Positions 45,594 through 53,537 are shown, counted from the first letter of the stretch. The stretch is DNA of 64,000 nt from CADEFX01 sp963806735 (GCA_963806735.1 CAWEBE010000079.1:62001-126000), one strand, 5' to 3'. Numbers and translations: made by a program. The notes: generated from the sequence alone by a model not told the origin.

Positions 45594-46586
45594 TCACCGC
45601 ATCTGTTCGCAACCTCCAATCCGCTTCAGCCAATTGGTGGCGATGTCGGAGGCCTGGCCGGCCGCGTCGTGGCACGTGCCCCAGTTCCAAAAGCCATGAC
45701 AGAGGCCACGAAAGACGTGACGCTCGACCTCGATCCCGCTCTGCCTCAGCTTGTCGGCGTAGGTTTCGCTTTCTCCCAGCAAGGGATCGATCTCGGCGGA
45801 GATGATCAGTGCCGGCGCAACGTCCTTGAGGTCGGAGGTGAGCAGATGCGAAATGCGCGGGTCTGTGCGTGCTGTGCTGCCCGCGTACTGGGCCCCGTAC
45901 CAGCGCATGCGCTCGGCCGTCAGCGTTGGCGTTGTCGCATGGGTCGCGTAGGACCAGCTTTCGTTGTGCAGGTCCAGCACAGGATAGACTAGGAGTTGTC
46001 CAGCAACATTGTGCAAAGGAAAGCGGGCGAGCGACTGGCTCGCCACTGCCGCCAGGTTGCCGCCGGCGCTATCGCCTCCAACAACAATTCGCGGCGGACG
46101 ACCGCGCTCTCCAGCAAACTGTTCGCGAGCCCATGCAATCGCTGCCAGCGCATCCTCTATGGCGCGAGGAAACGGAGATTCCGGCGCCAGCGCATAGGAG
46201 AACGAGGCAACGGCGATGCCTGCCTTCTTGCACAGAAGGCGGCATTGGTAGTCGACGGCGTCGAGGCTGCCGGACACGAACCCGCCGCCATGAAACCAGA
46301 CAAGCGCCAGATCGCTGGCGGTGGTGTCCCGATCGGGCCTGTAAATGCGCGCCGCCTTCACCTGTCCGGATGTGTCCCACTGGCTGTCTCGAACGTGAAC
46401 GCCGGTGGGTAGGGGGCTGGCGAAGCTCGCCTGGCGCGCGGCGGAGCGGGCGCGCAACGTGTCCACCACATCGAAATCGAATTGGAGGGCGTTGGCGGCC
46501 GCAACGCGCTCGAGGCAATCCGCGGTCTGCGCCGGCTGGGTGTGCTCGACGTAGTGGCACACGGACTTTTCAGGCAGAGCGGTCAT
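45594..46586 (-). CDS. Alpha/beta hydrolase, HSL-type esterase
   Basis: A 330-residue hormone-sensitive-lipase-type esterase: oxyanion motif WFHGGGFVSG (99-103), nucleophile VGGDSAGGN (Ser173), acid in SAEIDPLLGES and His in FRGLCHGFWNW. No signal peptide, so it acts on a small ester in the cytosol. It starts four bases inside the end of the luciferase-like gene (ATGA overlap), so the two are coupled, and its product may hydrolyse the ester or lactone formed by that monooxygenase. Confidence 0.9.
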   Translation of the reverse strand: MTALPEKSVCHYVEHTQPAQTADCLERVAAANALQFDFDVVDTLRARSAARQASFASPLPTGVHVRDSQWDTSGQVKAARIYRPDRDTTASDLALVWFHGGGFVSGSLDAVDYQCRLLCKKAGIAVASFSYALAPESPFPRAIEDALAAIAWAREQFAGERGRPPRIVVGGDSAGGNLAAVASQSLARFPLHNVAGQLLVYPVLDLHNESWSYATHATTPTLTAERMRWYGAQYAGSTARTDPRISHLLTSDLKDVAPALIISAEIDPLLGESETYADKLRQSGIEVERHVFRGLCHGFWNWGTCHDAAGQASDIATNWLKRIGGCEQMR

Positions 46587-47755
46587 GCGCCGATTTCCCG
46601 AATACGCGGGAGCACTTCCTTGCCGAACATCTGAATGTTGGCCGCCGAGTCGGCAGGAGACATCCAGCCACCTTGCGACATGAACATCAGGTGATTGAAT
46701 TCGCCGACATAGTTCCGGAATTCCTCGATCTGCTTACACACCATGTCCGGCGTACCGGCGAACATCACCCCCGCATCGATCATGCTCTCGACCGTGAGGT
46801 TGTTGCGCGACAACCTCTCCCCGCTGCGCGAACGTACTTGCTGATGACTGCCGAGACCACCGGTGATGCCGGCGCGCATGGCGGCGACATTGGCTGCCAG
46901 AGGCGAATATCCGGGCGGGTTCGTGTAGTGCGGTGCCACGCGTCCGGAATTGCGGACATAGTCAAGAACCTGGTCGCCGCGCCTGAAAGCCTGCTCCTTC
47001 GTGTCGCCGAGGGACAGCAGGGCGAGGTAGGCGAGCTTGTCGGCTGTATCGAGGCCCGGCCTCGCCGCTTTGCGATACGCCTCGAAGAGTGTCCTCGTCG
47101 GCGCGAAGCCGGTATTCAGGGTTGCGAAGACGTAGCCCTTGGCTGCGATCGACTGTGCGGAAGCAACGCTGCCTCCCGTGACCCAGATGGGCGGATGTGG
47201 ATCCTGGATCGGACGCGGCCAAAGATTCACATTGCGGTAGTTGAAGTGCCGGCCCTCCCAGACGAAAGGACCATCGTGCGTGCTCATTGCCTTGACAATC
47301 AAGTCGTGCGCTTCCCAGAAGCGCTCCATCATGTCCACTGGATTGCCGTTCGCCGGGAAAACCTCCTGCGGCGAGCCCTTGACGAAGCCCATCTCGACGC
47401 GGCCGCCTGAGATCACATCGACCATGGCGTACTCTTCGGCGATGCGCAGCGGATCGCGCCGGTTGGCAAGCGGCATACCGAGCGCCAGAAGCCGGGCGCG
47501 CTTGGTCTGTCGCGCCATGATGGCCAGTGGAATGGTGCAAATCGTGCTCAAACAGGTCGCGGTGCTGTGGTGCTCGTTGAACATCAGATTGATGCCGAGC
47601 TCATCGCACATGGCGTATTCGTCGAGGTAACGATTGTAGAGCGCGGAGCCCTCGGCGGGATCGTAGAGCGCAGAAGGAATGGTGTTGCGTATTGGCCCAT
47701 CCGTCTTTCTCCAGGCCGGATGGTAGGACATTTCGCAGAAGTACCAGGATTTCAT
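46583..47755 (-). CDS. Luciferase-like (LLM) flavin-dependent oxidoreductase
   Basis: A 390-residue bacterial-luciferase-family monooxygenase. Typical segments are LNLMFNEHHSTATCLST-like FNEHHST, LALGMPLANRRDPLRIAEEYAM (split here: ANRRDPLRIAEEYAMVD) and VEMGFVKGSPQEVF, and later WVTGGSVASAQSIAAKGY. These enzymes use reduced FMN from a separate reductase to oxygenate alkanes, sulfonates, ketones or chelators. Together with the esterase 4 bases overlapping downstream, a Baeyer-Villiger-then-hydrolysis route is possible. The substrate is not predictable. Confidence 0.9.
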   Translation of the reverse strand: MKSWYFCEMSYHPAWRKTDGPIRNTIPSALYDPAEGSALYNRYLDEYAMCDELGINLMFNEHHSTATCLSTICTIPLAIMARQTKRARLLALGMPLANRRDPLRIAEEYAMVDVISGGRVEMGFVKGSPQEVFPANGNPVDMMERFWEAHDLIVKAMSTHDGPFVWEGRHFNYRNVNLWPRPIQDPHPPIWVTGGSVASAQSIAAKGYVFATLNTGFAPTRTLFEAYRKAARPGLDTADKLAYLALLSLGDTKEQAFRRGDQVLDYVRNSGRVAPHYTNPPGYSPLAANVAAMRAGITGGLGSHQQVRSRSGERLSRNNLTVESMIDAGVMFAGTPDMVCKQIEEFRNYVGEFNHLMFMSQGGWMSPADSAANIQMFGKEVLPRIREIGA

Positions 47756-47777
47756 TCGGGACAGTCCTTCGTCGCCG

Positions 47778-48575
47778 TCAGCGCGAATTCAGAAAGTCTT
47801 GGACGGAGGCCAAGACGGAGCCCGGATTCTCGATATGCGGGTAGTGTGCGGCTCGAGATATGGTCTGGAACTTCGCTTTCGGGATGCTGTGGGCAATCTT
47901 CTCCCCGTACGAGGCAGGAACGATGCCATCTTGCTCACCCCATAGCACGAGCGTCGGGCACGTAATGCGATGCAACCAGCGATGCAGATCCGGACTGTGC
48001 ATGTACGGGCTCCAGCCGTAGTAGGCCTCGGCCGTGCGATCTTCCACGACATGACTGAGGAGCTGATCATCTGCACCGGAGAAGTCGACGTCGCGCAACT
48101 CCGGATCACGGTAGAGGGCGGCTTTGACGTCAGCGGGAGACGATGAATAGAGATCCAAGATCTCAACTTCGGATGGGCCTGAGAATTTGAAGCCAAGGCT
48201 GTCGATGAGGATCAGCCGAGCGATACTGTGGCAGCCCTTGACCGCCATATCCGCCGCAATCCACCCCCCGAACGAGCTGCCGATGACCACTGAGCTGCCG
48301 TCCAACTGATCGAGCAGCGACAGATAAAGCAAAGCCAGATCTGCAGGCTTCCGAATATGAGGCACAAATTTCGATCCGCCGAAGCCTGGATGGATCGGCA
48401 TGATCACGTCGAAGCTCTTGGAAAGACCTTCGATCCAGGAACTGGATCGGCGCATAGGCTCGGCGCCGCCGAGAAAGAGCGCCTTCGGCCCCTTCCCCTT
48501 ACGGATAATAGGCAGCTCGATGCGGTCCTCGCCACGCCCGATCATCACACTTTCCGTGGGCTGCATCCGCGGCAT
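47778..48575 (-). CDS. Alpha/beta hydrolase
   Basis: A 265-residue single-domain hydrolase: GGAEPMRRSSSW near the oxyanion turn, nucleophile elbow VVIGSSFGGWIA, acid in VLWGEQDGIVP and His in AAHYPHIENPG. It resembles meta-cleavage product hydrolases and haloperoxidase-like esterases. It is first in the minus-strand cluster, 22 bases ahead of the luciferase-like gene, and divergent from the IclR regulator, which probably controls it. Met1 at 48575 is used; Met4 and Met11 are alternatives. Confidence 0.88.
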   Translation of the reverse strand: MPRMQPTESVMIGRGEDRIELPIIRKGKGPKALFLGGAEPMRRSSSWIEGLSKSFDVIMPIHPGFGGSKFVPHIRKPADLALLYLSLLDQLDGSSVVIGSSFGGWIAADMAVKGCHSIARLILIDSLGFKFSGPSEVEILDLYSSSPADVKAALYRDPELRDVDFSGADDQLLSHVVEDRTAEAYYGWSPYMHSPDLHRWLHRITCPTLVLWGEQDGIVPASYGEKIAHSIPKAKFQTISRAAHYPHIENPGSVLASVQDFLNSR

Positions 48576-48640
48576 CTCCCCCAGAACAGAGTTGGGAGCA
48601 GCGTAACATCGCGATCATATGTCCGCAAGAAAAGCGATGC

Positions 48641-48656
48641 GTCTTTAATAGAAGAC
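48641..48656. promoter_or_regulatory. Candidate IclR operator (inverted repeat)
   Basis: GTCTT and AAGAC separated by TAATAG lie midway between the divergent hydrolase and IclR genes. TATGTC or its complement also occurs three times nearby (48618, 48654, 48667). Size and place suit an IclR-family operator; no experimental support. Confidence 0.4.
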
Positions 48657-48704
48657 ATAATAGAGGTATGTCTCCCGTACGCTTGATGGTGAATCGGAGA
48701 CGGC

Positions 48705-49472
48705 ATGAAGAAAGGCAAGCCCGTCGGCGCCGCTGTTGCAGCTGCTCGTGTCCTCCGTCTGCTTTCGGAAGCGAAGCTGCCTCTCAACGCCAACCAGGTA
48801 GCGACAGCGCTGTCGATGTATCGAGGCACTGCCTACAATATCCTGTGGTCTCTCGAAGACTGCGGGCTACTTACTTATAGCGAGCGCAGCAAGGGCTTCT
48901 CGTTGAGCGTGAACCTGCTCGGATTTACCCACGGCATCCTCGGACGCAGCGGCATCATGGACTTCGTTCGTCCGATCATGTTCTCGCTGAACGAGAAATT
49001 CGGCGTGACGGCCTTTCTCGGAAAGCTTGGGGAGAACCGGTCGATATTCATTCTCGATTCGATCGGCCCACTCTTTCGAGACGATCTCTACTCCACCGTC
49101 GGGCGGCACTATACGGGCTATGCCGGCGCGCCAGGTGCCGTCATCGCCGGTTTCGCAAAGGCCAGCAGGGCGGAAATCGCCAAGCACTTCAACAAGGCGG
49201 ATTGGTTCAATCCGCCTTCCCTCGACGAATTCATGCGGCGCATACGCTTGGCCCGTGAAGAGGGATACTCGGTCGATGAAGGCGATCGATGGCGGCGACT
49301 ACTGCAGGTGTCGGCGCCCGTCTTGGATGCTCATGGTCGCCATGTGCTGATGCTGACCGTGGTCTCCTATCTCGATCGCATAAAAAAACCTGACGTGCAG
49401 AAGCTGGCGTTGGAAACCCGAGACGCGGCGTGGCGGATCTCTTTGGTGCTGGACAAGATCGAGATCGATTGA
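48705..49472 (+). CDS. IclR-family transcriptional regulator
   Basis: A 255-residue regulator with an N-terminal winged helix (AAARVLRLLSEAKLPLNANQ, recognition helix around ALSMYRGTAYNILWSLE) and a C-terminal IclR effector domain (RPIMFSLNEKFGVTAFLGKL, then GRHYTGYAGAPGAVIAGFAK and SAPVLDAHGRHVLMLTVVSY). It is divergent from the hydrolase-LLM-esterase-binding protein-SDR cluster and is the obvious local regulator of it. The inducer is probably an aromatic or aliphatic acid, an inference from the family. Confidence 0.9.
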   Translation: MKKGKPVGAAVAAARVLRLLSEAKLPLNANQVATALSMYRGTAYNILWSLEDCGLLTYSERSKGFSLSVNLLGFTHGILGRSGIMDFVRPIMFSLNEKFGVTAFLGKLGENRSIFILDSIGPLFRDDLYSTVGRHYTGYAGAPGAVIAGFAKASRAEIAKHFNKADWFNPPSLDEFMRRIRLAREEGYSVDEGDRWRRLLQVSAPVLDAHGRHVLMLTVVSYLDRIKKPDVQKLALETRDAAWRISLVLDKIEID

Positions 49473-49535
49473 GGAATGGAGGTTGTCTCTGGTCAAAAAC
49501 TTCGCGTGCGCACATAGGCCTCAATTATCGTCGAC

Positions 49536-49772
49536 GCAGGATTGGCTGCCCACGTTCGCAGCCGCCGCGGGCGATCCAGGCATCAGGCAAGCTCGTGATC
49601 GGCGTTGAACTCAGCGGTCGCTCCCTGCAAGAACTACATCGATGCGAAAGCGCTCAATGAGCGAGATCCCGAGCCGCTCAGGCCGCGGCAGATGACGTTT
49701 GCAGTAGCGCGTCATCGCTTGGCCGTCGACCGGCTGACTGGCGGAATATTTGAATTCCTCAGCAAGCTGTGA
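49536..49772 (+). pseudogene. Sulfatase gene fragment
   Basis: From 49536 the DNA reads QDWLPTFAAAAGDPGIR, nearly the same as EDWLPTFAAAAGDAGIK in the sulfatase at 40328, and after a frame change YKNYIDA-like KNYIDA at about 49630. The following frame stays open to a stop at 49770-49772 (ending GGIFEFLSKL) but no longer resembles the sulfatase. So a piece of at most 100 bases of a third sulfatase is left, joined to other sequence. An IS481 copy starts three bases later. Confidence 0.6.
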
Positions 49773-49774
49773 GC

Positions 49775-51068
49775 GGCCCGAGACATGGGTGACACTTCGT
49801 ACCGGACACATGGGTAACACTTTTCGCTTGGCGCGAGCAGGCGGGAGGTGGGATGCCCTGGAAGGAGTGTTCGGCCGTGGAGGAGCGCCTGCGCTTTGTC
49901 GCCCGCCTGCTGGAGGGTGAGAGCATGACCGACCTGTGCCGGGAGTTCGGCATCTCCCGCAAGACCGGATACAAGGTCTTCGACCGCTACAAGGCGCACG
50001 GCCTGGAGGCCCTTTCCGACCGCTCCCGCCGGCCGGTGCGCTACGCCAACCAGCTCCCGACCCAGGTCGAAAGCCTGATCGTCTCCCTCAAGCGCGACAA
50101 GCCGCACTGGGGCGCCCGCAAGATCAGGGAGCTCCTCGTCCGCCGTCTCGACAGCCATGTGCGTCTGCCCGCCAAGAGCACCATCCATGCCGTCCTCGAT
50201 CGCCATGGCCTCGTCAGGCGCCAAGGCCGCAAGCGCAACCACGCCACCGGGACCTCCCTCTCCGCGGGAGCTGCCCCCAACGATTTGTGGTGTGCCGATT
50301 ACAAGGGCGAGTTCAAGCTCGGCAGCGGCCGATACTGCTACCCGCTCACCGTCACCGACCAAGCCTCCCGCTTCCTGCTGCTCTGTGAAGCCCTGCAATC
50401 CACTAGAGAAGACCTCGCCGTCACCGCCTTCGAACGCCTCTTCCGTGAGCGCGGACTGCCCCGAGCCATCCGCTCCGACAACGGTGTTCCCTTCGCCAGC
50501 CCCAAATGCCCTCTTCAATCTCTCCAAGCTCTCCGTCTGGTGGCTCAGGCTCGGCATCGCCATCGAACGCATCAAACCCGGACACCCCCAGCAGAACGGT
50601 CGCCACGAGCGCATGCACCTAACCCTCAAGAAAGAAGCAACCCGTCCGCCAAGCATGAACAGCCTGCAGCAGCAGGCCCGCTTCGACGACTTCCTCAGAG
50701 AGTTCAATACCGAACGGCCGCACGAGGCCCTCGCCATGCAGTGCCCCGCCGAGATCTACACTCCCTCGCGGAAGCCCTACGCCGGCCTGCCGGACCTCTC
50801 CTACCCCTTCCACGACCGCGACGCCCTCGTTACAGCCTGCGGGCGCATCTGCATGCACAGAAAGAAAATCAACATCTCCGTCGTCTTCGCCGGACAGACG
50901 CCTCGGAATCAAGGAGGTCGACGACGGCATTTGGCTCGTCACCTTCATCGACTATGATCTGGGATACATCGACCTGGAGAACAGAAACCTGCAGCCCATC
51001 GACAACCCCTTCGGTCCGACGTTGTCACCTATGTCTTAGGTACGTTCCGTCACCCATGTCTCCGGGCC
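49775..51068 (+). mobile_element. IS481-family insertion sequence
   Basis: About 1.29 kb, with imperfect terminal inverted repeats: GGCCCGAGACATGGGTGAC at 49775 against GGCCCGGAGACATGGGTGAC read inward from 51068. Inside, further ACATGGGT-type motifs repeat. It carries one IS481-type transposase gene with two frameshifts. I cannot identify a target duplication with certainty. The right end lies 16 bases from tRNA fragment copy 2. Confidence 0.8.
49853..51039 (+). pseudogene. IS481-family transposase with two frameshifts
   Basis: The N-terminal helix-turn-helix (SMTDLCREFGISRKTGYKVF) and the start of the DDE domain (LWCADYKGEFKLG; RSDNGVPFASP) are in one frame. An extra A near 50505 moves the reading to a second frame, which carries ALFNLSKLSVWWLRLGIAIE and the Glu in NGRHERMHLTLKKE. 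A second extra A near 50898 moves it again to LGIKEVDDGIWLVTFIDYD and the normal end at 51039. With both corrected the protein would be complete (about 395 residues), so inactivation looks recent, or these are sequence errors. Confidence 0.85.
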
Positions 51069-51083
51069 GGACAGCCAGATCAA

Positions 51084-51129
51084 TGGCGATCCCGGCAGGA
51101 CTCGAACCTGCGACCCTCTGCTTGGAAGC
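51084..51129 (-). repeat. tRNA 3'-half fragment, copy 2 (putative attachment site)
   Basis: Minus strand: CTTCCAAGCAGAGGGTCGCA, then GGTTCGAGTCCTGCCGGGATC and GCCA. T-arm GCAGG-TTCGAGT-CCTGC and acceptor strand CGGGATC are perfect. Identity with copies 3 and 4 begins in the anticodon loop (CTTCCAA here, CTTCTAA there); the 5' half of the tRNA is missing and the sequence before the loop does not pair with GCAGA. It is therefore a fragment, of the kind left by integration into a tRNA gene. Confidence 0.82.
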
Positions 51130-51223
51130 AGATTATTTCCCTTATCTATCGAGCCTATTCTGAAAATCCTGTCTCACTAAATGCTATAATAATCAAATAC
51201 TTGTGTGCCAACTCAGAATGAAA

Positions 51224-51250
51224 AAACGGCCGGTAAACGTGCGGCCGTTT
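51224..51250 (-). terminator. Candidate rho-independent terminator, minus strand
   Basis: AAACGGCCG (51224-51232) and CGGCCGTTT (51242-51250) form a nine-base-pair stem; on the minus strand it is followed by a run of six T. The gene it would serve is not obvious, as nothing clear is coded on the minus strand to its right for several hundred bases. Confidence 0.45.
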
Positions 51251-51483
51251 CCGCGTCCGTAAGCTTGTCGGCAAGCGACGGACAGAACGTAATTGGCCTG
51301 AAACGACCCAATGGCTTGCCATCGCGATTCGTTACATCAGACGTTGATCGGGGAACTTCGCGCACAACAAACAGGGCTACGGCCATGGCATTCCTCCATT
51401 TTCCAGCCATTTTCCAACACTATCGGATCAATGTAGAGGGAACTTGTGACTTCGCGTTGCTCAGGTCATCAGCGAGGCAAGAC

Positions 51484-51630
51484 ATGCGACTGTTCATTGC
51501 AACGATTGTCGCCGTCATCATCAGCGGATGCGCTGGTGGTGGTGGTTTCACTGACATCGCAACTCTGGAAAAGGGGCCAACCGGCAAGACCTGGACGCAG
51601 GAAGCCTTCGAATCCAAGGGTAGCGAGTAA
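51484..51630 (+). CDS. Small lipoprotein, 48 aa
   Basis: A 48-residue protein with a lipoprotein signal (MRLFIATIVAVIISGC) and then AGGGGFTDIATLEKGPTGKT and a short tail WTQEAFESKGSE. The mature part is only about 33 residues. A strong terminator stands 50 bases after its stop, so this is likely a separately transcribed gene. It is in the first cassette, between tRNA fragments 2 and 3. Function unknown; it could be an entericidin-like or surface lipoprotein, which is a guess from size only. Confidence 0.55.
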   Translation: MRLFIATIVAVIISGCAGGGGFTDIATLEKGPTGKTWTQEAFESKGSE

Positions 51631-51679
51631 TTGAGCTGCGCCTTCGAGCGCACTTAGGTCGTTGCCTAAGAGCTTCAAG

Positions 51680-51710
51680 CCCCTCTCCATACAGGAGAGG
51701 GGTTTTGCTT
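51680..51710 (+). terminator. Rho-independent terminator
   Basis: CCCCTCTCC (51680-51688) and GGAGAGGGG (51694-51702) form a perfect nine-base-pair stem with loop ATACA, followed by TTTTGCTT. Serves the small lipoprotein gene. Confidence 0.8.
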
Positions 51711-51850
51711 CCATTGTCGAGATCGCGTGCTGGATGAGTGTTACGCCCGTGGCGCGCTCGGGCGGAGCAGGCCTCAACTACGCGAGCACTACAGCGGGGT
51801 GCCCATTGTCGATCTGCGTCCAATAGCTACCCACCATCGGCGCGTATCCA

Positions 51851-51921
51851 CTAGAGCGCGATCGCCTCACATGGAAGCACTGCCGCTTCCATGTGGGGCG
51901 TGAATCGCACTCTAAACTAGA
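51851..51921. repeat. Dispersed palindromic repeat, copy 2
   Basis: CTAGAGCGCGATCG at the left and TGAATCGCACTCTAAACTAG at the right enclose the hairpin CACATGGAAGC / GCTTCCATGTG. It matches copy 1 (34900-34972) along its length with scattered changes, some compensatory in the stem. Confidence 0.8.
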
Positions 51922-51925
51922 AGTG

Positions 51926-51989
51926 TAGAGCAGGATTCACGTTTCAAATGGATCGCGCATGCGATTCCATCTGAAACGATCCTGCTCTA
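51926..51989. repeat. Second palindrome adjoining repeat copy 2
   Basis: TAGAGCAGGAT (51926-51936) pairs with ATCCTGCTCTA (51979-51989), and CGTTTCAAATGGATCGC pairs with GCGATTCCATCTGAAACG inside. It shares the CTAG-type border and the GATTCACG/GAATCGCAC flavour of the neighbouring repeat but is a different hairpin. The pair may be one composite element of about 140 bases. Confidence 0.72.
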
Positions 51990-52105
51990 GCTTGCGAGCG
52001 CCGCCATCAATTCGCACAGACCTGAGAGTTCTGTTTAGGTTGCGAAGCTGTTCACAAGCGATCGGGTTCATTGCTTGATTGTCCATTGGCTGATAGCCGA
52101 TTGGC

Positions 52106-52798
52106 ATGCAGCATGAGCGATTCGAGCAACCCTCATGGGGCGTGCCGAGTTCGCATACGCCCGTCATCATCCCCGCAGCCTTCACGCGACAGAGGTCGGC
52201 GAAGGATAAGTATCTGCGTAGTTGGAAGCTCGTTAAGCGTGCACGTTTCAATGCTGCAAAGCGGCTGGAGCGGAAGCAGCATGCGAGCATCATGACGTTA
52301 GCAGTGGTGGCCTTTTACACCGGCTCGGCCAGTCTCTTCACGCTGACATTCCGTGACGTTTTGCCAGAACAGACAAGGACGATCTGTGAGTTCGTGTCCC
52401 AGTTCTTCGGTTTTTTCACGTTGATTATAGGCCTCATCGAACAGCAGAAGGATTACCCGTCGCGGGCGCGCGAACTCCACGAGTGCGCTCGCAAGATCAA
52501 CGCTTTGCAGAAACATCTAGAGGCGACCCACATTGCCCACCCTGAGCAGTTGCTTCCGTTCCTGGACCGCTATGACCGCTTCATTGCCGAATGTCGTCAC
52601 AACCATGATGACATTGACTACGATCTGGCGAAGGCTATAGCGCCGATCGACGTGGAATCCGGTCGCGATGATCGTCAGCCTCTCTGGTTGGCCAGGGGTG
52701 CGTACCATCTCTCGACGTATTGGTTCTACGCTTCAATCTGGGTGGCGCCGCCGATCGTCGCTTTCACGCTGTGGCTTCTGTTGCCGCCGCTAAACTGA
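52106..52798 (+). CDS. SLATT-domain-like membrane protein (candidate defence effector)
   Basis: A 230-residue protein: a basic N-terminal helix (KYLRSWKLVKRARFNAAKRL), TM1 at about 60-82, TM2 at about 92-112, and straight after it the polar helix QKDYPSRARELHECARKINA, then a third membrane segment near the C-terminus (WFYASIWVAPPIVAFTLWLL). Two helices followed by a conserved R-x-x-E-x-H-x-C-A-x-x-(I/L) stretch is the pattern of SLATT domains, 2TM pore-forming effectors of nucleotide- or RT-linked anti-phage systems (closest to the SLATT_5 type). No sensor, CD-NTase, RT or SLOG gene is beside it. It stands alone between tRNA fragments 2 and 3. Confidence 0.65.
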   Translation: MQHERFEQPSWGVPSSHTPVIIPAAFTRQRSAKDKYLRSWKLVKRARFNAAKRLERKQHASIMTLAVVAFYTGSASLFTLTFRDVLPEQTRTICEFVSQFFGFFTLIIGLIEQQKDYPSRARELHECARKINALQKHLEATHIAHPEQLLPFLDRYDRFIAECRHNHDDIDYDLAKAIAPIDVESGRDDRQPLWLARGAYHLSTYWFYASIWVAPPIVAFTLWLLLPPLN

Positions 52799-53084
52799 TG
52801 GCACACGGCCGTTCCGGACACACGATAGAGGCGAAGCCCCGCCACAAGTTGTTGCTCCGGCACGCACGGCTCGCCGTTCATGCTGCTCACACGATGGCTA
52901 TGTTTATGCTGCGGACAGCCGTTCGTGATTGGCCCGCGCCGTCGCCCGTCCGCCCTCATAGTGTTGTCGTCGGATCTGGTGCAGCACTTCTAGCGTGCGT
53001 TCGACGTAGCACTGTTCCGTGGGGAGCAGCGCCCCCGTCCGTTTGGCTTCATCGTTTGTCCATCGCAAGCCGATAGAGGATGTC

Positions 53085-53396
53085 ATGCAAGGCTACGTCA
53101 CACTCATAGCCGCGGCTTCCTTATGCACGGCGCTCGGAGTCGTAATCGGGTATTCATTTCATAGTGTACTCCAGCCATCTGCGACTTCGTGTGGCACGGC
53201 CACCCATACCGGCTCAGCAACAGCCCAATCAATCAGAGCCTCTAAGCACAACATCGTGGACGCGCGAGCCTGCGATCATGGACGCTTCTTGGAAGCGCTG
53301 GCCAACGCTCACCGACTTTTGAGCCTGCCATCAGCCCATTACCTGGCGCGCCACAACCAGAGCACGATGATCGCTCCTATGGCTGCGGCGACGTAG
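53085..53396 (+). CDS. Hypothetical protein with one membrane helix
   Basis: A 103-residue reading frame starting MQGYVTLIAAASLCTALGVV with GAGGA at proper distance upstream, which gives an N-terminal membrane anchor or signal. The remainder (Ser/Thr/Ala-rich, then ACDHGRFLEALANAHRLLSL) has no pattern I recognise. Its last 58 bases overlap a better-looking membrane peptide on the other strand. It may be noncoding. Confidence 0.3.
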   Translation: MQGYVTLIAAASLCTALGVVIGYSFHSVLQPSATSCGTATHTGSATAQSIRASKHNIVDARACDHGRFLEALANAHRLLSLPSAHYLARHNQSTMIAPMAAAT

Positions 53397-53480
53397 AGTA
53401 TGAGCGGCGACGGAAGGAAGCCAAGAAGCACTCCGATATGAAAACCCGACGAACGGAAGGAGGCCGGTAGTCAGAATGAG
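53339..53480 (-). pseudogene. Small membrane protein remnant with frameshift
   Basis: Minus strand, ending at 53339: the frame GFHIGVLLGFLPSPLILYVA followed by AAIGAIIVLWLWRAR and a stop is a typical small two-helix membrane protein of the YeaQ/GlsB size class. Its upstream part (GLILTTGLLPFVGF) is in another frame. No start codon with a ribosome binding site joins them. Probably a decayed gene; a 45-residue product from a rare start cannot be excluded. Confidence 0.35.
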
Positions 53481-53537
53481 GCCAAGAAAGCAATGTCAGA
53501 ATGAACCGCGGTCAACGGCGTAAAGGATTGGTTACAC

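Noticed and set aside
45869..47410. Plus-strand open frame of 513 codons across the esterase and LLM genes
   Set aside because: Runs antisense through two genes with complete motifs; arginine- and alanine-rich without domains.
49712..50737. Minus-strand open frame of 341 codons opposite the transposase
   Set aside because: Antisense shadow of the IS481 transposase.
51084..51160. Complete functional tRNA gene at the second fragment
   Set aside because: The D-arm and 5' acceptor strand are absent and the anticodon stem does not pair; only the 3' half is tRNA-like. The same holds for the other three copies.
52904..53086. Minus-strand frame of 60 codons (starts TSSIGLRWTNDEAKRTGALL)
   Set aside because: Sequence is not implausible as protein, but there is no ribosome binding site and no homologue I recognise; left out for lack of support.
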